From: Candidatus Krumholzibacteriia bacterium
Lineage (GTDB): Bacteria > Krumholzibacteriota > Krumholzibacteriia > LZORAL124-64-63
Assembly: GCA_016744705.1 (NCBI GenBank)
Contig: JADGDU010000021.1
Location: 18,678-82,677 of the forward strand
Direction: 5' to 3'
Length of the DNA stretch: 64,000 bases
Position numbers and translations under genes: made by a program. The notes beneath the pieces were generated by a model. It had not been told where the DNA came from, did no database searches, and saw only the letters and a list, made by a program, of their open reading frames with translations. Of this stretch, positions 7,846 to 15,721 are shown piece after piece. Within the stretch, counting starts at the first letter, position 1; each line of letters begins with the position of its first letter.

Positions 7846-8442
7846 ATGTCACAGATTTATACTCGAACCGGAGACCAGGGTGAAACCAGCCTGGGCGATG
7901 GCAGCCGGGTCTCCAAAAGTATCTACCGGGTTGGCCTGTATGGTTCGGTGGATGAACTCAATAGCTCACTCGGCCTAACCATTGCGCTTTTGCGACAAGA
8001 TCCGGACCTGATCGATTATGCCGGAGTGGATATCCCCGTGGTGCTGGAAGAAATGCAAAGCCGTCTGTTTGATCTGGGTACGGTGCTTTCCAATCCAGAA
8101 TTTCCCGCTGCCAAGGTGTCTTTTCCCACTCTGGGCATGGAAGATTTGATTGATACCCTGGAGAAGGATCTGGAGCCCCTGAAAAATTTCATTTTGCCGG
8201 GGGGACATGTGGCTGCGGCGCAGTTGCATATGGCACGCTCGGCCAGCCGGCGGGTGGAGCGTAAGGCCGTTATTCTGGCCGAAAGTGAGTCTGTGCCCGC
8301 TTCGGCCATCGCCTGGTTGAACCGTTTGAGTGATTTCCTCTTTGTGGCGGCCCGGGCGGTCAATGCCGCCGCCGGAGTGCCGGATATCATCTGGGTGCCC
8401 GATACCACGCCGACTGGCGGGGAAGGCTCAAAAACAGACTGA
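7846..8442 (+). CDS. Cob(I)alamin adenosyltransferase, PduO-type
   Basis: Transfers the adenosyl group of ATP to cob(I)alamin, making coenzyme B12 in the cytoplasm. The 198-residue protein begins with the diagnostic TRTGDQGETSLGDG ATP-binding loop, has VGLYGSVDELNSSLG, and carries RSASRRVERKAV and LNRLSDFLFVAARAVN in the C-terminal helices, all PduO/MMAB family hallmarks. AAAAGGAG sits before the ATG. It follows the B12 uptake operon after a terminator, so import and activation of the cofactor are neighbours. Its TGA overlaps the ATG of the sigma factor gene (TGATG), implying translational coupling. Confidence 0.92.
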   Translation: MSQIYTRTGDQGETSLGDGSRVSKSIYRVGLYGSVDELNSSLGLTIALLRQDPDLIDYAGVDIPVVLEEMQSRLFDLGTVLSNPEFPAAKVSFPTLGMEDLIDTLEKDLEPLKNFILPGGHVAAAQLHMARSASRRVERKAVILAESESVPASAIAWLNRLSDFLFVAARAVNAAAGVPDIIWVPDTTPTGGEGSKTD

Positions 8443-9101
8443 TGTTCTTCTTTGGTCTTTTTTCATCGATTCCCGCGAATAATCCGGATCCCCCCGGTGT
8501 ATCCTCCGCGTCAGAAGCATCATCCGATATTCAAACGGCTCAGGATGAGGCTCAGCGAAAGCAGGACAGCGACGATGTGCGCCGCTTCCTGGCCGGAGAC
8601 ACCCGTGGATTTGAGGACCTGATGAAACGCTACCAAAACCGCGCCTACGGAATTGCCCTGAGTGTTACGGGTGACCACGACGTGGCCATGGATGCCGTTC
8701 AAAAGGCCTTTCTACGCATCCACAAGAGCCTGGAAAGGTTTCGACTGGGCGATGCCTTCTTTCCCTGGTTTTACCGCATTGTGAGAAATGCGGCCTTGAA
8801 CCAGCGAAGGGATGAAAAACGCCATAAAGGAGAAATGCCCCTGGAATGGGTGAAGCAGCCGGATGGCCGGCCCAGTCCTCACGAAGTTCTGGTGGCGGAA
8901 GACTTACGACAACGGTTATGGGATGGTATCCAGGAATTGCCTGATGAAATGCAGCAGGTGTTCATGCTCTACCATTTCCAGGGAATGAAATACAAGGACA
9001 TTGCCGACACGTGCAACATACCTGTGGGAACGGTCATGTCCCGGCTGCACGCGGCTCGTTTGAAGCTGCGCAAAACCGCCGGTTTGGAGGAAGCAAAGTG
9101 A
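8442..9101 (+). CDS. ECF-family RNA polymerase sigma factor
   Basis: 219 residues. After a 45-residue polar leader, region 2 is visible as FEDLMKRYQNRAYGIALSVTGDHDVAMDAVQKAFLRIHKSLERF and ends in FFPWFYRIVRNAALNQRR; region 4 is ELPDEMQQVFMLYHFQGMKYKDIADTCNIPVGTVMSRLHAARLKLRK, the usual ECF helix-turn-helix. It is coupled upstream to the adenosyltransferase and downstream to a two-helix membrane protein that is its likely anti-sigma factor. The stimulus is not visible from sequence. Confidence 0.9.
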   Translation: MFFFGLFSSIPANNPDPPGVSSASEASSDIQTAQDEAQRKQDSDDVRRFLAGDTRGFEDLMKRYQNRAYGIALSVTGDHDVAMDAVQKAFLRIHKSLERFRLGDAFFPWFYRIVRNAALNQRRDEKRHKGEMPLEWVKQPDGRPSPHEVLVAEDLRQRLWDGIQELPDEMQQVFMLYHFQGMKYKDIADTCNIPVGTVMSRLHAARLKLRKTAGLEEAK

Positions 9102-9562
9102 ACAGCACAGGGCCCTTTGACCCCCGCAAGGAAGCCCACCTGCTCTCGGCCTACGTGGATGGCGAATTGAATAGCCAGGACGTGGCCCGGGTTGAGGCTC
9201 ATTTAGCAGACAACAAAGAATCCCGCCTAGAGGTGGATGGTCTGCGGCGTTTTAATCAGGTGACCGGTTCTCTACGATTGAAAGAAGCTCCTCCCGAGCA
9301 GTGGGAAGGTTTCTGGAATAGTTTTCTTAACCGCGCGGAGCGCAGCCTGGGCTGGCTTCTGCTCACCGTTGGTGTGGCCATCATTGGCACCTGGTCCCTT
9401 TACAACCTGTTGGTTGCTCTGGTGGCTAGCGAATCTCTGCCTCTGTATGTCAAAGGTGGTATTTTTGCTGCCGCGGCCGGCATTTTGGTCCTGCTGTTTT
9501 CGGTGGTGCGTGAGCGCATACACAAGCGGTCCAAAACTCGATACAAAGACATCATCCGTTAA
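9098..9562 (+). CDS. Probable membrane anti-sigma factor lacking zinc ligands
   Basis: 154 residues from GTG 9098, which overlaps the sigma-factor stop (GTGA). The N-terminus LLSAYVDGELNSQDVARVEAHLADNKESRLEVDGLRRF has the layout of the anti-sigma domain found in zinc-binding ZAS proteins, but the Cys pair of the H-x3-C-x2-C motif is missing (only the His remains). Two membrane segments follow, about residues 80-100 (GWLLLTVGVAIIGTWSLYNLLVAL) and 110-130 (GGIFAAAAGILVLLFSVV). It probably holds the adjacent sigma factor at the inner membrane. Partnership is inferred from overlap and domain layout. Confidence 0.75.
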   Translation: MNSTGPFDPRKEAHLLSAYVDGELNSQDVARVEAHLADNKESRLEVDGLRRFNQVTGSLRLKEAPPEQWEGFWNSFLNRAERSLGWLLLTVGVAIIGTWSLYNLLVALVASESLPLYVKGGIFAAAAGILVLLFSVVRERIHKRSKTRYKDIIR

Positions 9563-9580
9563 CATTTGAAAGAGGACACC

Positions 9581-9916
9581 ATGGCCGATCCCATCATCGT
9601 CACGACCACTCATACCATCGCTGGCAAGCGCATCATTCGCACCATTGGGCTGGTCAAGGGCAATACCATCCGGGCTCGGCATCTGGGACATGATTTGATG
9701 GCTGGTTTGAAAAATATGGTAGGTGGAGAAATCAGTGACTACACGAAAATGATTGCCGAGTGTCGGGAAGAAGCCCTGGACCGGATGATGGCAGAAGCCA
9801 TAGCCAACGGTGCCAATGCTGTGGTGGGAGTGCGCTTTGCCACCAGCGAAATGATGGAGCACGCGGCTGAGTTATTGGCTTATGGAACCGCGGTTGTGAT
9901 GGAGGATGAAAGATAA
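9581..9916 (+). CDS. YbjQ/UPF0145 family protein
   Basis: 111 residues from ATG 9581 (GAAAGAGG upstream; an in-frame start at 9566 lies inside that ribosome site). [23 protein letters not shown] near the N-terminus and [20 protein letters not shown] in the second half are the conserved blocks of the YbjQ family, small proteins that assemble into pentamers and have been called putative heavy-metal-binding. No metal ligands such as Cys clusters stand out. The stop overlaps the next start (TAATG). Role unknown. Confidence 0.85.
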   Translation: MADPIIVTTTHTIAGKRIIRTIGLVKGNTIRARHLGHDLMAGLKNMVGGEISDYTKMIAECREEALDRMMAEAIANGANAVVGVRFATSEMMEHAAELLAYGTAVVMEDER

Positions 9917-10149
9917 TGACAGAAGGCATTTCCAACGACCCCCTGCACGGCAAAACTCTGGAAAACATTGTGACCAGCCTGGTGGAATTTTACGGATGGG
10001 AAGAGATGGGGGACCGTATCAACATCCGGTGTTTCACCAGTGATCCTTCTGTGAAATCCAGCTTGAAGTTTTTGCGCAAAACTCCCTGGGCCCGGGAGAA
10101 AGTTGAAAACTTATACATCCTCATGCGCCGCTTCCACGCGGAATCTTAA
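9916..10149 (+). CDS. VF530/DUF2132 family small protein
   Basis: 77 residues: [62 protein letters not shown]. The HGKTLE start, RINIRCF and [17 protein letters not shown] are typical of VF530, a small helical domain proposed to bind DNA. It is the last gene of the adenosyltransferase-sigma operon and is followed by a strong terminator. Confidence 0.85.
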   Translation: MTEGISNDPLHGKTLENIVTSLVEFYGWEEMGDRINIRCFTSDPSVKSSLKFLRKTPWAREKVENLYILMRRFHAES

Positions 10150-10153
10150 GCAT

Positions 10154-10194
10154 AAAAAAAACCGGCCAGGACCCTGAAGTCCTGGCCGGTTTTT
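10154..10194. terminator. Bidirectional Rho-independent terminator
   Basis: Perfect 12-base stem ACCGGCCAGGAC / GTCCTGGCCGGT with a CCTGAA loop, preceded by eight A and followed by T-rich sequence, so it can stop transcripts from both converging genes (VF530 on plus, ferredoxin on minus). Confidence 0.92.
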
Positions 10195-10207
10195 ATTCAA
10201 ACCCGGA

Positions 10208-10384
10208 TTAGTCAACCATCTCGATGGCTTCTTCGGGGCATTCTTCTACACAAGCTTCGCAGTCGGTGCATTCGTCAACAGTGACAAAGGCTTTTCCGTC
10301 AACCATGGAGATGGCTTCGGTGGGACAGGCGTCGAGGCAAGCTTCGCAGGCGTTGCATTTGCTTTGGTCTACCAGTGCAGGCAT
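10208..10384 (-). CDS. Ferredoxin, two [4Fe-4S] clusters
   Basis: A 58-residue electron carrier. Reading minus from ATG 10384 gives CNACEACLDACP and CTDCEACVEECP, two complete C-x2-C-x2-C-x3-C-P motifs arranged with the pseudo-twofold symmetry of clostridial-type ferredoxins. AGGAGG lies nine bases upstream of the start. It is highly acidic, as usual for low-potential ferredoxins. It stands alone between a shared terminator and the MauE-like gene, whose stop is 118 bases away, so it probably has its own promoter. Confidence 0.95.
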   Translation of the reverse strand: MPALVDQSKCNACEACLDACPTEAISMVDGKAFVTVDECTDCEACVEECPEEAIEMVD

Positions 10385-10501
10385 TTCGAAATCCTCCTGA
10401 AAACGTTTTGGGTACCGCCGCAGCGGCTTGGAACCAGACCATTATAGCCCTTGAATCGTTCTTGTCAAATCGACTCTGATTCTCATTATTCAACGATGGT
10501 T

Positions 10502-10951
10502 TTAGCGTTTGAAGAGACTGCCTATCCCTGGACCGGAGACCAGACTGAAAAGTGGTGGCAGGCAAGCCAATAGGAGCAATACATCCCGTAAGAGCAGGCT
10601 CAGACCCACCCCGTGCCCACCGTCGGTATTGAAGCAACCACAAGAAATATCAAGTCCCCGAAAGAGAGCCGAACTGATGGCCGCGATGAACATCACATTC
10701 ATGAGGACCGTGATCAAGGCAGCGCCCCGTTGGCGGACACCCAAAATCAGGGCGACGCCCACCAGGAATTCCAGCACGGGCAGGAACATGGCAAAGGGAT
10801 GCAATAGAGGAAAAGGAACCAGACGGTAGTGATGAATGACCAGGGCGAAAGCATCAGGGTTCTGCATCTTATCCAGGGAGGCGAAGATAAAAACACCACC
10901 CACAATCACTCGGCAAATGAGCACAATGGTTCCCAGAAGATTCCGGTTCAC
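10502..10951 (-). CDS. MauE/DoxX-like membrane protein
   Basis: 149 residues with four hydrophobic segments (about 5-25, 50-70, 75-95 and 118-138), the layout of DoxX/MauE small membrane proteins. SCGCFN after the third segment is the Cys pair typical of MauE-like members, which are linked to disulfide or thiol chemistry across the inner membrane. The GTG start at 10951 overlaps the stop of the rhodanese-like gene (GTGA). It forms an operon with that gene and a DUF1573 protein. A redox partner role is inferred. Confidence 0.8.
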   Translation of the reverse strand: MNRNLLGTIVLICRVIVGGVFIFASLDKMQNPDAFALVIHHYRLVPFPLLHPFAMFLPVLEFLVGVALILGVRQRGAALITVLMNVMFIAAISSALFRGLDISCGCFNTDGGHGVGLSLLLRDVLLLLACLPPLFSLVSGPGIGSLFKR

Positions 10952-11475
10952 GATTCATCCTCCTGGTCCAGAAGAAGTGGAGGAGAGACCATGCCGCCGG
11001 CTTTTTTCCAGCCTTGAACACCCACACGCAGGATCAGGATATTTTCATAACCCCGGTCCAGCAAACGGTTGGTGATGTTGGAAACTCCGGAGAGTTCACC
11101 ATTGCCAAAAAGAATGATGGGGTCTTCAGGATAGATCTCATCCATGAGGGCCACCAGGTCATCATCGAAGGTGGCTTCCCGGAGGATGAAAGCTCCGGAA
11201 ATAGTACTCTCTGCCTCGGCTGCCTGGCGGCGGGTGTCGATGAACAGATAGTCGCCTTCATCAAAGAGTCGCAGGGCTTCATCAATTTCAACCAGGGGGG
11301 CGCTGAGTTCCATCTCGTAAGTGGTGGGGTCGGCATTCCATGGCAAGGTGCTGGGGCGCATCACCCAGCTGATACCAGTGATGATTACGGCCACGACGAT
11401 CAAGCCTAGGGCTTGAATCAAGGGCTGGCCCAGACAGAAATCCATCTGGCTTCGAAAATTTGTTAATCCCGCCAT
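10948..11475 (-). CDS. Membrane-anchored rhodanese-like domain protein without catalytic Cys
   Basis: 175 residues: one membrane segment (about 17-38, PLIQALGLIVVAVIITGISWVM), then a rhodanese fold: YLFIDTRRQAAEAESTISGAF and DRGYENILILRVGVQGWKKAGG are recognisable. Where rhodanese places its active-site Cys (usually YCxxG), this protein has LFGNGELSG, so sulfurtransferase activity is unlikely; it may bind a ligand or partner instead. It sits between a DUF1573 gene, whose stop is 7 bases upstream of this start, and a MauE-like gene that it overlaps. Confidence 0.82.
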   Translation of the reverse strand: MAGLTNFRSQMDFCLGQPLIQALGLIVVAVIITGISWVMRPSTLPWNADPTTYEMELSAPLVEIDEALRLFDEGDYLFIDTRRQAAEAESTISGAFILREATFDDDLVALMDEIYPEDPIILFGNGELSGVSNITNRLLDRGYENILILRVGVQGWKKAGGMVSPPLLLDQEDES

Positions 11476-11482
11476 GCCTGGG

Positions 11483-12496
11483 TCACATCCTGATCATGTA
11501 GGAAACGGGAACTTCCAGGGTTGGCAAATTATCCAGATTGGTATGGATGATCAGAGTACCATTGATGCGGCCCTTATGCTTGAGTGCCCGCGGATCGGAC
11601 TTGTCAATGGGAGAACCCGTCAAACGAATGGTGCTCTGCTTGTTGGGAATGGGTTCTTCCAGGGTGAACTGAATTTCCGGCAGATCACATTCCACTTTGG
11701 TGACCTTATAAGCCAAATCTTTCACATTGGGTGTTACATGAATGGCTTTGCTGAATTCTTTTTTGTAACGGAAATTGACCTTGTCCAGGCTGGTACTAAG
11801 GGAAAGCACAGGCCAGGCGGAAAGATCAATATCCACTGTTTCGTGTCCAGGAATGTTGGTTTTGACCCGCACATTGTCCCGCTGGCGTCCACTGGGCATG
11901 TCCTCAGGTAGGGTGATCACCAGAGAACTTTTCTGGGGATTACCGTCAACATTGTTGACCACACTGACATTGAATAGGTTTTTACGGCTCTTGGAGGCCT
12001 TGATTATCAATTCGGGAGCTTCGGTGGCGGTGAAGGTCGCTTCCTGGGTCAGGCTCGTTCCCACCGGGCTTTGGCTGAATCCCAGGCGTTGGGAAGCAGG
12101 ATCGATCAACAGAGAAGAGAAAACATCTGCCTGGATGTAGATCGATTTATCGGGAAAGTCGGGATCGTTGCTAATAACATGGACCAACTTGGTCACATGA
12201 CCGTGGAATTTTTTGCTGTTAAAATTGATGTCGATAACAGTGGATTCACCCGGAGACAATTTTTGTCTGGCCAGGGTGGGAACAGTGCAGCCACAATCGG
12301 CATTGACTTCCGAAATGACCAGCGTGGCGCCGCCCTTGTTGGTGACTGTGACCTGGGTGTCTCGGCTCTCATTTTGGTTCATGTTGCCAAAATCGATGCT
12401 TTCCTTATCCAGGTGCAAAACCTGGCCTTCGGCTGTACCAACCAACATGACACTCAGAACTAAACCCGCCAGCAGCGGGGCGATAGCATAACGCAT
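11483..12496 (-). CDS. DUF1573-family exported protein
   Basis: 337 residues with a signal peptide (cleavage likely after VGTAEG). The first module, residues about 27-125, is a DUF1573 Ig-like domain: DFGNMNQNESRDTQVTVTNKGGATLVISEVNADCGCTVP, where the C-G-C-T motif is characteristic. Further beta-sandwich segments (about 130-230 and 240-337) follow. Such proteins are common periplasmic or surface factors in Bacteroidetes and Planctomycetes, of unknown role. It heads a three-gene minus-strand operon with the rhodanese-like and MauE-like genes; AGGAAGG precedes the ATG. Confidence 0.85.
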   Translation of the reverse strand: MRYAIAPLLAGLVLSVMLVGTAEGQVLHLDKESIDFGNMNQNESRDTQVTVTNKGGATLVISEVNADCGCTVPTLARQKLSPGESTVIDINFNSKKFHGHVTKLVHVISNDPDFPDKSIYIQADVFSSLLIDPASQRLGFSQSPVGTSLTQEATFTATEAPELIIKASKSRKNLFNVSVVNNVDGNPQKSSLVITLPEDMPSGRQRDNVRVKTNIPGHETVDIDLSAWPVLSLSTSLDKVNFRYKKEFSKAIHVTPNVKDLAYKVTKVECDLPEIQFTLEEPIPNKQSTIRLTGSPIDKSDPRALKHKGRINGTLIIHTNLDNLPTLEVPVSYMIRM

Positions 12497-12688
12497 GGAA
12501 ACCTTCCTCTATGAATCCGGGTGCTCTACCCGGTGAAAATCTAATCCGAAGCCCAATTATAACCCAAATCAAGGGTCTTGTTCCGCAAAAAACAGATATG
12601 GCCAACGTATTTTTAACTCCTGTCTAATTTTGGTCCTTTTCTCCCCGGTGGCAAGGGTTTAGGATCAAATAGTGTGAACGGAGGCACG

Positions 12689-13708
12689 ATGTTAAATTCG
12701 GATTTCAATATCGGCGGTGTCCGGAAGGGTGTAGCCCTTCTGTGTCTGGTGCTGCTGATGGGGACAGTATGGTTCAGCGTGATGGAGGATTTCACTCCTC
12801 TGGACGCCTTGTATATGACTGTAATCACCGTCAGCACGGTGGGCTTCAAGGAGGTCCACCAACTGGACATGTCCGGTCGGCTCTTCGTGGTTTTTCTCAT
12901 CATCAGTGGATTGACCGTGATGACCTACACCCTCGGGGCGGTGGGCCGGGTCATCATCGAAGGGTCCATCCACCGGTATCTCGGAAGGCAGCGCATGATG
13001 CGTGATGTGGATAAGTTAACAAACCATTACCTGATTTGTGGTCATGGGCGCATGGGACAGATTCTGTGCGAGGAGCTGCAACGGGAAGGTGTGGATTTTG
13101 TGGTTATTGAAGGTGATCCGGATGTGGCCGACAGGCTGGTTACTCAGGGTTATTTAGTTGTGGAAGGCGACGCCACCGAAGACCATGTGCTGGAAGGTGC
13201 GGGTGTGGCCCGGGCTAAGGGCTTGGTGGCTGTGGTTTCGAATAACGTGGATAACCTATATATCACTCTTTCGGCACGGGAGATGAGCCGCAAGGATAAC
13301 CCCGGACTGTACATTCTGTCCCGGGCCACTGATCAGAACGCCAGCGAAAAAATTACCAGGGCAGGGGCTGATCGGGTCATTTCACCCTATGCTATTGGGG
13401 GGATGCGCATTGTGCAGGCCCTACTACGGCCGACGGTGTCGGATTTTATGGATGTGGCCACCCAAACCAGTGGTTTGGATCTCATGTTCGAAGAGCTGAA
13501 GGTCAGCGAAAAATCCGGCCTCGATGGAGTGGCCATCAAAGATTCGGGCATTCGTCAGAGTTTTGATGTGATTGTCATTGCCATCAAAAAACCGAGCGGC
13601 CGTATGGTTTTCAATCCCGGTCCTGAGGTCATCATGCAGGTTGGCGATGTGCTGATCGTGCTGGGTGATCGCGATCAATTGGATCGCCTGGAGTCGACCC
13701 GTCTTTGA
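12689..13708 (+). CDS. Potassium channel with cytoplasmic RCK (TrkA-N/TrkA-C) domains
   Basis: 339 residues from ATG 12689 (GGAGG upstream; the GTG at 12674 overlaps that site). Two membrane helices (about 13-33 and 66-87) flank a pore loop with the selectivity filter T50-V-G-F53; the usual following Gly-Asp is replaced by Lys-Glu. A Rossmann RCK domain follows with GHGRMG (118-123) and an acidic strand end (VIEGDPDV), and a TrkA-C domain completes the protein (about 260-339). This is the two-helix MthK/Kch-type arrangement, gated by a cytoplasmic ligand. No operon partner is evident, though cysK begins 39 bases later. Confidence 0.88.
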   Translation: MLNSDFNIGGVRKGVALLCLVLLMGTVWFSVMEDFTPLDALYMTVITVSTVGFKEVHQLDMSGRLFVVFLIISGLTVMTYTLGAVGRVIIEGSIHRYLGRQRMMRDVDKLTNHYLICGHGRMGQILCEELQREGVDFVVIEGDPDVADRLVTQGYLVVEGDATEDHVLEGAGVARAKGLVAVVSNNVDNLYITLSAREMSRKDNPGLYILSRATDQNASEKITRAGADRVISPYAIGGMRIVQALLRPTVSDFMDVATQTSGLDLMFEELKVSEKSGLDGVAIKDSGIRQSFDVIVIAIKKPSGRMVFNPGPEVIMQVGDVLIVLGDRDQLDRLESTRL

Positions 13709-13746
13709 ATAAAGCCGGTGTCGGCCGGGCCTTCCCGGAAGGCACC

Positions 13747-14682
13747 ATGAGAAAAAAAATCTACGATAACATAGCCCAATTGACGGGCGATACCCCTCTG
13801 GTTCGTTTGAATTCCCTGAACGAATCCAAGATGGAAATACTAGCCAAACTTGAATCATTCAACCCCATGGGCAGTGTTAAGGATCGCATCGGTGTGGCCA
13901 TGCTGGAGCAGGCCATGTCTGATGGATTGCTCCAACCCGGGGGGCATGTCATCGAGGCCACCAGTGGCAATACGGGCATCGGTTTGGCCTTTGCCTGCGC
14001 GGCTAAAGGTCTCGAAGTGACCCTGGTGATGCCTGAAAGCATGTCTCTGGAGCGCCGTGCTGTTTTGCGGGCTATGGGGGCCAAGTTGGTTTTGACCGAT
14101 GCATCCCAAGGCATGAAAGGGTCCATGGCCCAAGCCCAGGAGTTGTTGGATGCCACCGACGGCGCATTTATGCCCCAACAGTTCAGCAATCCGGCCAACC
14201 CCGAGGCCCATCGCCAGGGTACGGCCAGGGAGATTTGGGAAGCCACCGATGGCCAGGTGGATGTGTTGGTGGCCGGTGTTGGAACCGGCGGCACTCTTTC
14301 CGGTTGTGGTGGTCAGTTGCGCCAATGGAATCCAGACCTCAAGATTGTAGCCGTGGAGCCCGAAGGCTCCCCGGTGATTTCCGGTGGAGCATCCGGTCCC
14401 CATAAAATTATGGGTATTGGAGCCGGGTTTATTCCCGACAATCTGGACACGTCCCTCATCGACGAAGTGATTTCCGTTAGCAACGACGAGGCCATGGCCA
14501 TGGCCCGCCGCGCCGCCTGTGAAGAAGGGCTGTTTGTGGGGATCTCTTCGGGCGCCGCTCTGGTGGCAGCCCTGCGCCACGCTCAGGAAAATTCCCTGGC
14601 TGGAAAACGTCTGGTGGTGGTCTTGCCGGATTTCGGAGAGCGGTATCTTTCCACCGACCTTTTTTCTGAATTCATGAATTGA
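13747..14682 (+). CDS. cysK: Cysteine synthase (O-acetylserine sulfhydrylase)
   Basis: PLP enzyme making cysteine from O-acetylserine and sulfide. 311 residues from ATG 13747 (GGAAGG upstream; a longer in-frame start at 13705 is rejected because ATG 13747 aligns with the family start). The PLP lysine is K45 in NPMGSVKDRIG; SGNTG at 73-77, the glycine-rich phosphate loop GVGTGGTLSG and GISSGAA near the end are all present. The C-terminus lacks the longer tail of cystathionine beta-synthase. cysE follows after 22 bases, giving a two-step cysteine biosynthesis unit. Confidence 0.95.
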   Translation: MRKKIYDNIAQLTGDTPLVRLNSLNESKMEILAKLESFNPMGSVKDRIGVAMLEQAMSDGLLQPGGHVIEATSGNTGIGLAFACAAKGLEVTLVMPESMSLERRAVLRAMGAKLVLTDASQGMKGSMAQAQELLDATDGAFMPQQFSNPANPEAHRQGTAREIWEATDGQVDVLVAGVGTGGTLSGCGGQLRQWNPDLKIVAVEPEGSPVISGGASGPHKIMGIGAGFIPDNLDTSLIDEVISVSNDEAMAMARRAACEEGLFVGISSGAALVAALRHAQENSLAGKRLVVVLPDFGERYLSTDLFSEFMN

Positions 14683-14704
14683 TCAACGGGTAAGGGATGC
14701 AGTG

Positions 14705-15631
14705 ATGACCAATGAAAACCGGGTTGCCCGGCTCAGAAAATTGACCACCCAAATGGTGGGCAGTTATCAGGAACTGGGTGGCATTAACCGTTTGGGAGAA
14801 AAGGACCTACCGTCGCAACCCGCGGTTGTGGGTATTTTGGAGGAACTCCTGACGGTGATCTTTCCCGGCTATTACGGTGTTCCCGTGCCCCGGGATGCTG
14901 ATTTGGAATTGTTGCTGGGTGCACGCTTGGATCTTCTGAACCGGCATCTGGCTGATATGATCGAGCAGACTCTGGTTTTCTGTTACAAAAGAAAATGTCA
15001 CTGCACTTCTCTGTGGGAGCTTGAACCTTCCGAGGATTGGGCCTCCGCTCTGAAAACCATGGCCAAGCGTACCGCCATGGAATATCTGGAACAATTACCT
15101 GCCATCCGCCAACTGCTGGACACCGATGTTTTAGCAGCCTATGAGGGGGACCCTGCGGCCGCCAATTTGGAAGAGATCATTCTTTGCTATCCTGGTGTTC
15201 AGGCCATTGCCGTGCACCGCTTGGCGCACCCCCTGTACCTTATGGGAGTGCCTCTGCTGCCGCGCATCATGAATGAATGGGCCCACCAGAAAACCGGGGT
15301 GGATATCCATCCAGGCGCTACCGTGGGACCTTATTTTTTCATCGATCACGGAACCGGAGTGGTCATCGGTGAAACCACCGTCATAGGCCAGCACGTGAAG
15401 ATCTATCAGAGTGTGACTTTGGGGGCTCTCAGTTTTTCCCGCAATGACGACGGCAGCCTGGTCAAAGGGGGGAAACGCCATCCCACACTGGCTGACGGTG
15501 TCACCATTTATGCCAATGCCACCATCCTGGGAGGCGATACCATAATTGGTGAAAATGCTGTCATTGGTGGCGGTACCTGGATCACGAAATCCGTGCCAGC
15601 TGGCGAAAAAGTTGTGTCCGGCGGAGGGTGA
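14705..15631 (+). CDS. cysE: Serine O-acetyltransferase
   Basis: Acetylates serine to O-acetylserine, the substrate of the adjacent cysteine synthase. 308 residues: a helical N-terminal domain of about 180 residues, then a left-handed beta-helix of hexapeptide repeats with DIHPGATVGPYFFIDHGTGVVIGETTVIG and the substrate loop around VTLGALSF, ending TWITKSVPAGEKVV. It is longer than the E. coli enzyme and resembles the EpsC-like class. The start may be ATG 14705 or the GTG immediately before it; GGGATG upstream serves either. The C-terminus ends without the usual terminal Ile, which in other bacteria docks into CysK. Confidence 0.93.
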   Translation: MTNENRVARLRKLTTQMVGSYQELGGINRLGEKDLPSQPAVVGILEELLTVIFPGYYGVPVPRDADLELLLGARLDLLNRHLADMIEQTLVFCYKRKCHCTSLWELEPSEDWASALKTMAKRTAMEYLEQLPAIRQLLDTDVLAAYEGDPAAANLEEIILCYPGVQAIAVHRLAHPLYLMGVPLLPRIMNEWAHQKTGVDIHPGATVGPYFFIDHGTGVVIGETTVIGQHVKIYQSVTLGALSFSRNDDGSLVKGGKRHPTLADGVTIYANATILGGDTIIGENAVIGGGTWITKSVPAGEKVVSGGG

Positions 15632-15721
15632 TGCAGGGCTGGCTTTTAGGTGGGTTTCTATGTTAGAGTTCTCTTACCAACTTGGAAGAGCACATTTTTT
15701 CTGAAAGAGGCTTTTCGACCC

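Noticed and set aside
12574..12600. TTGTTCCGCAAAAAA near 12578 as another mobile-element scar
   Set aside because: Only about 14 bases match and no element sequence flanks it; chance is possible. Kept only as a comparison in the repeat finding.
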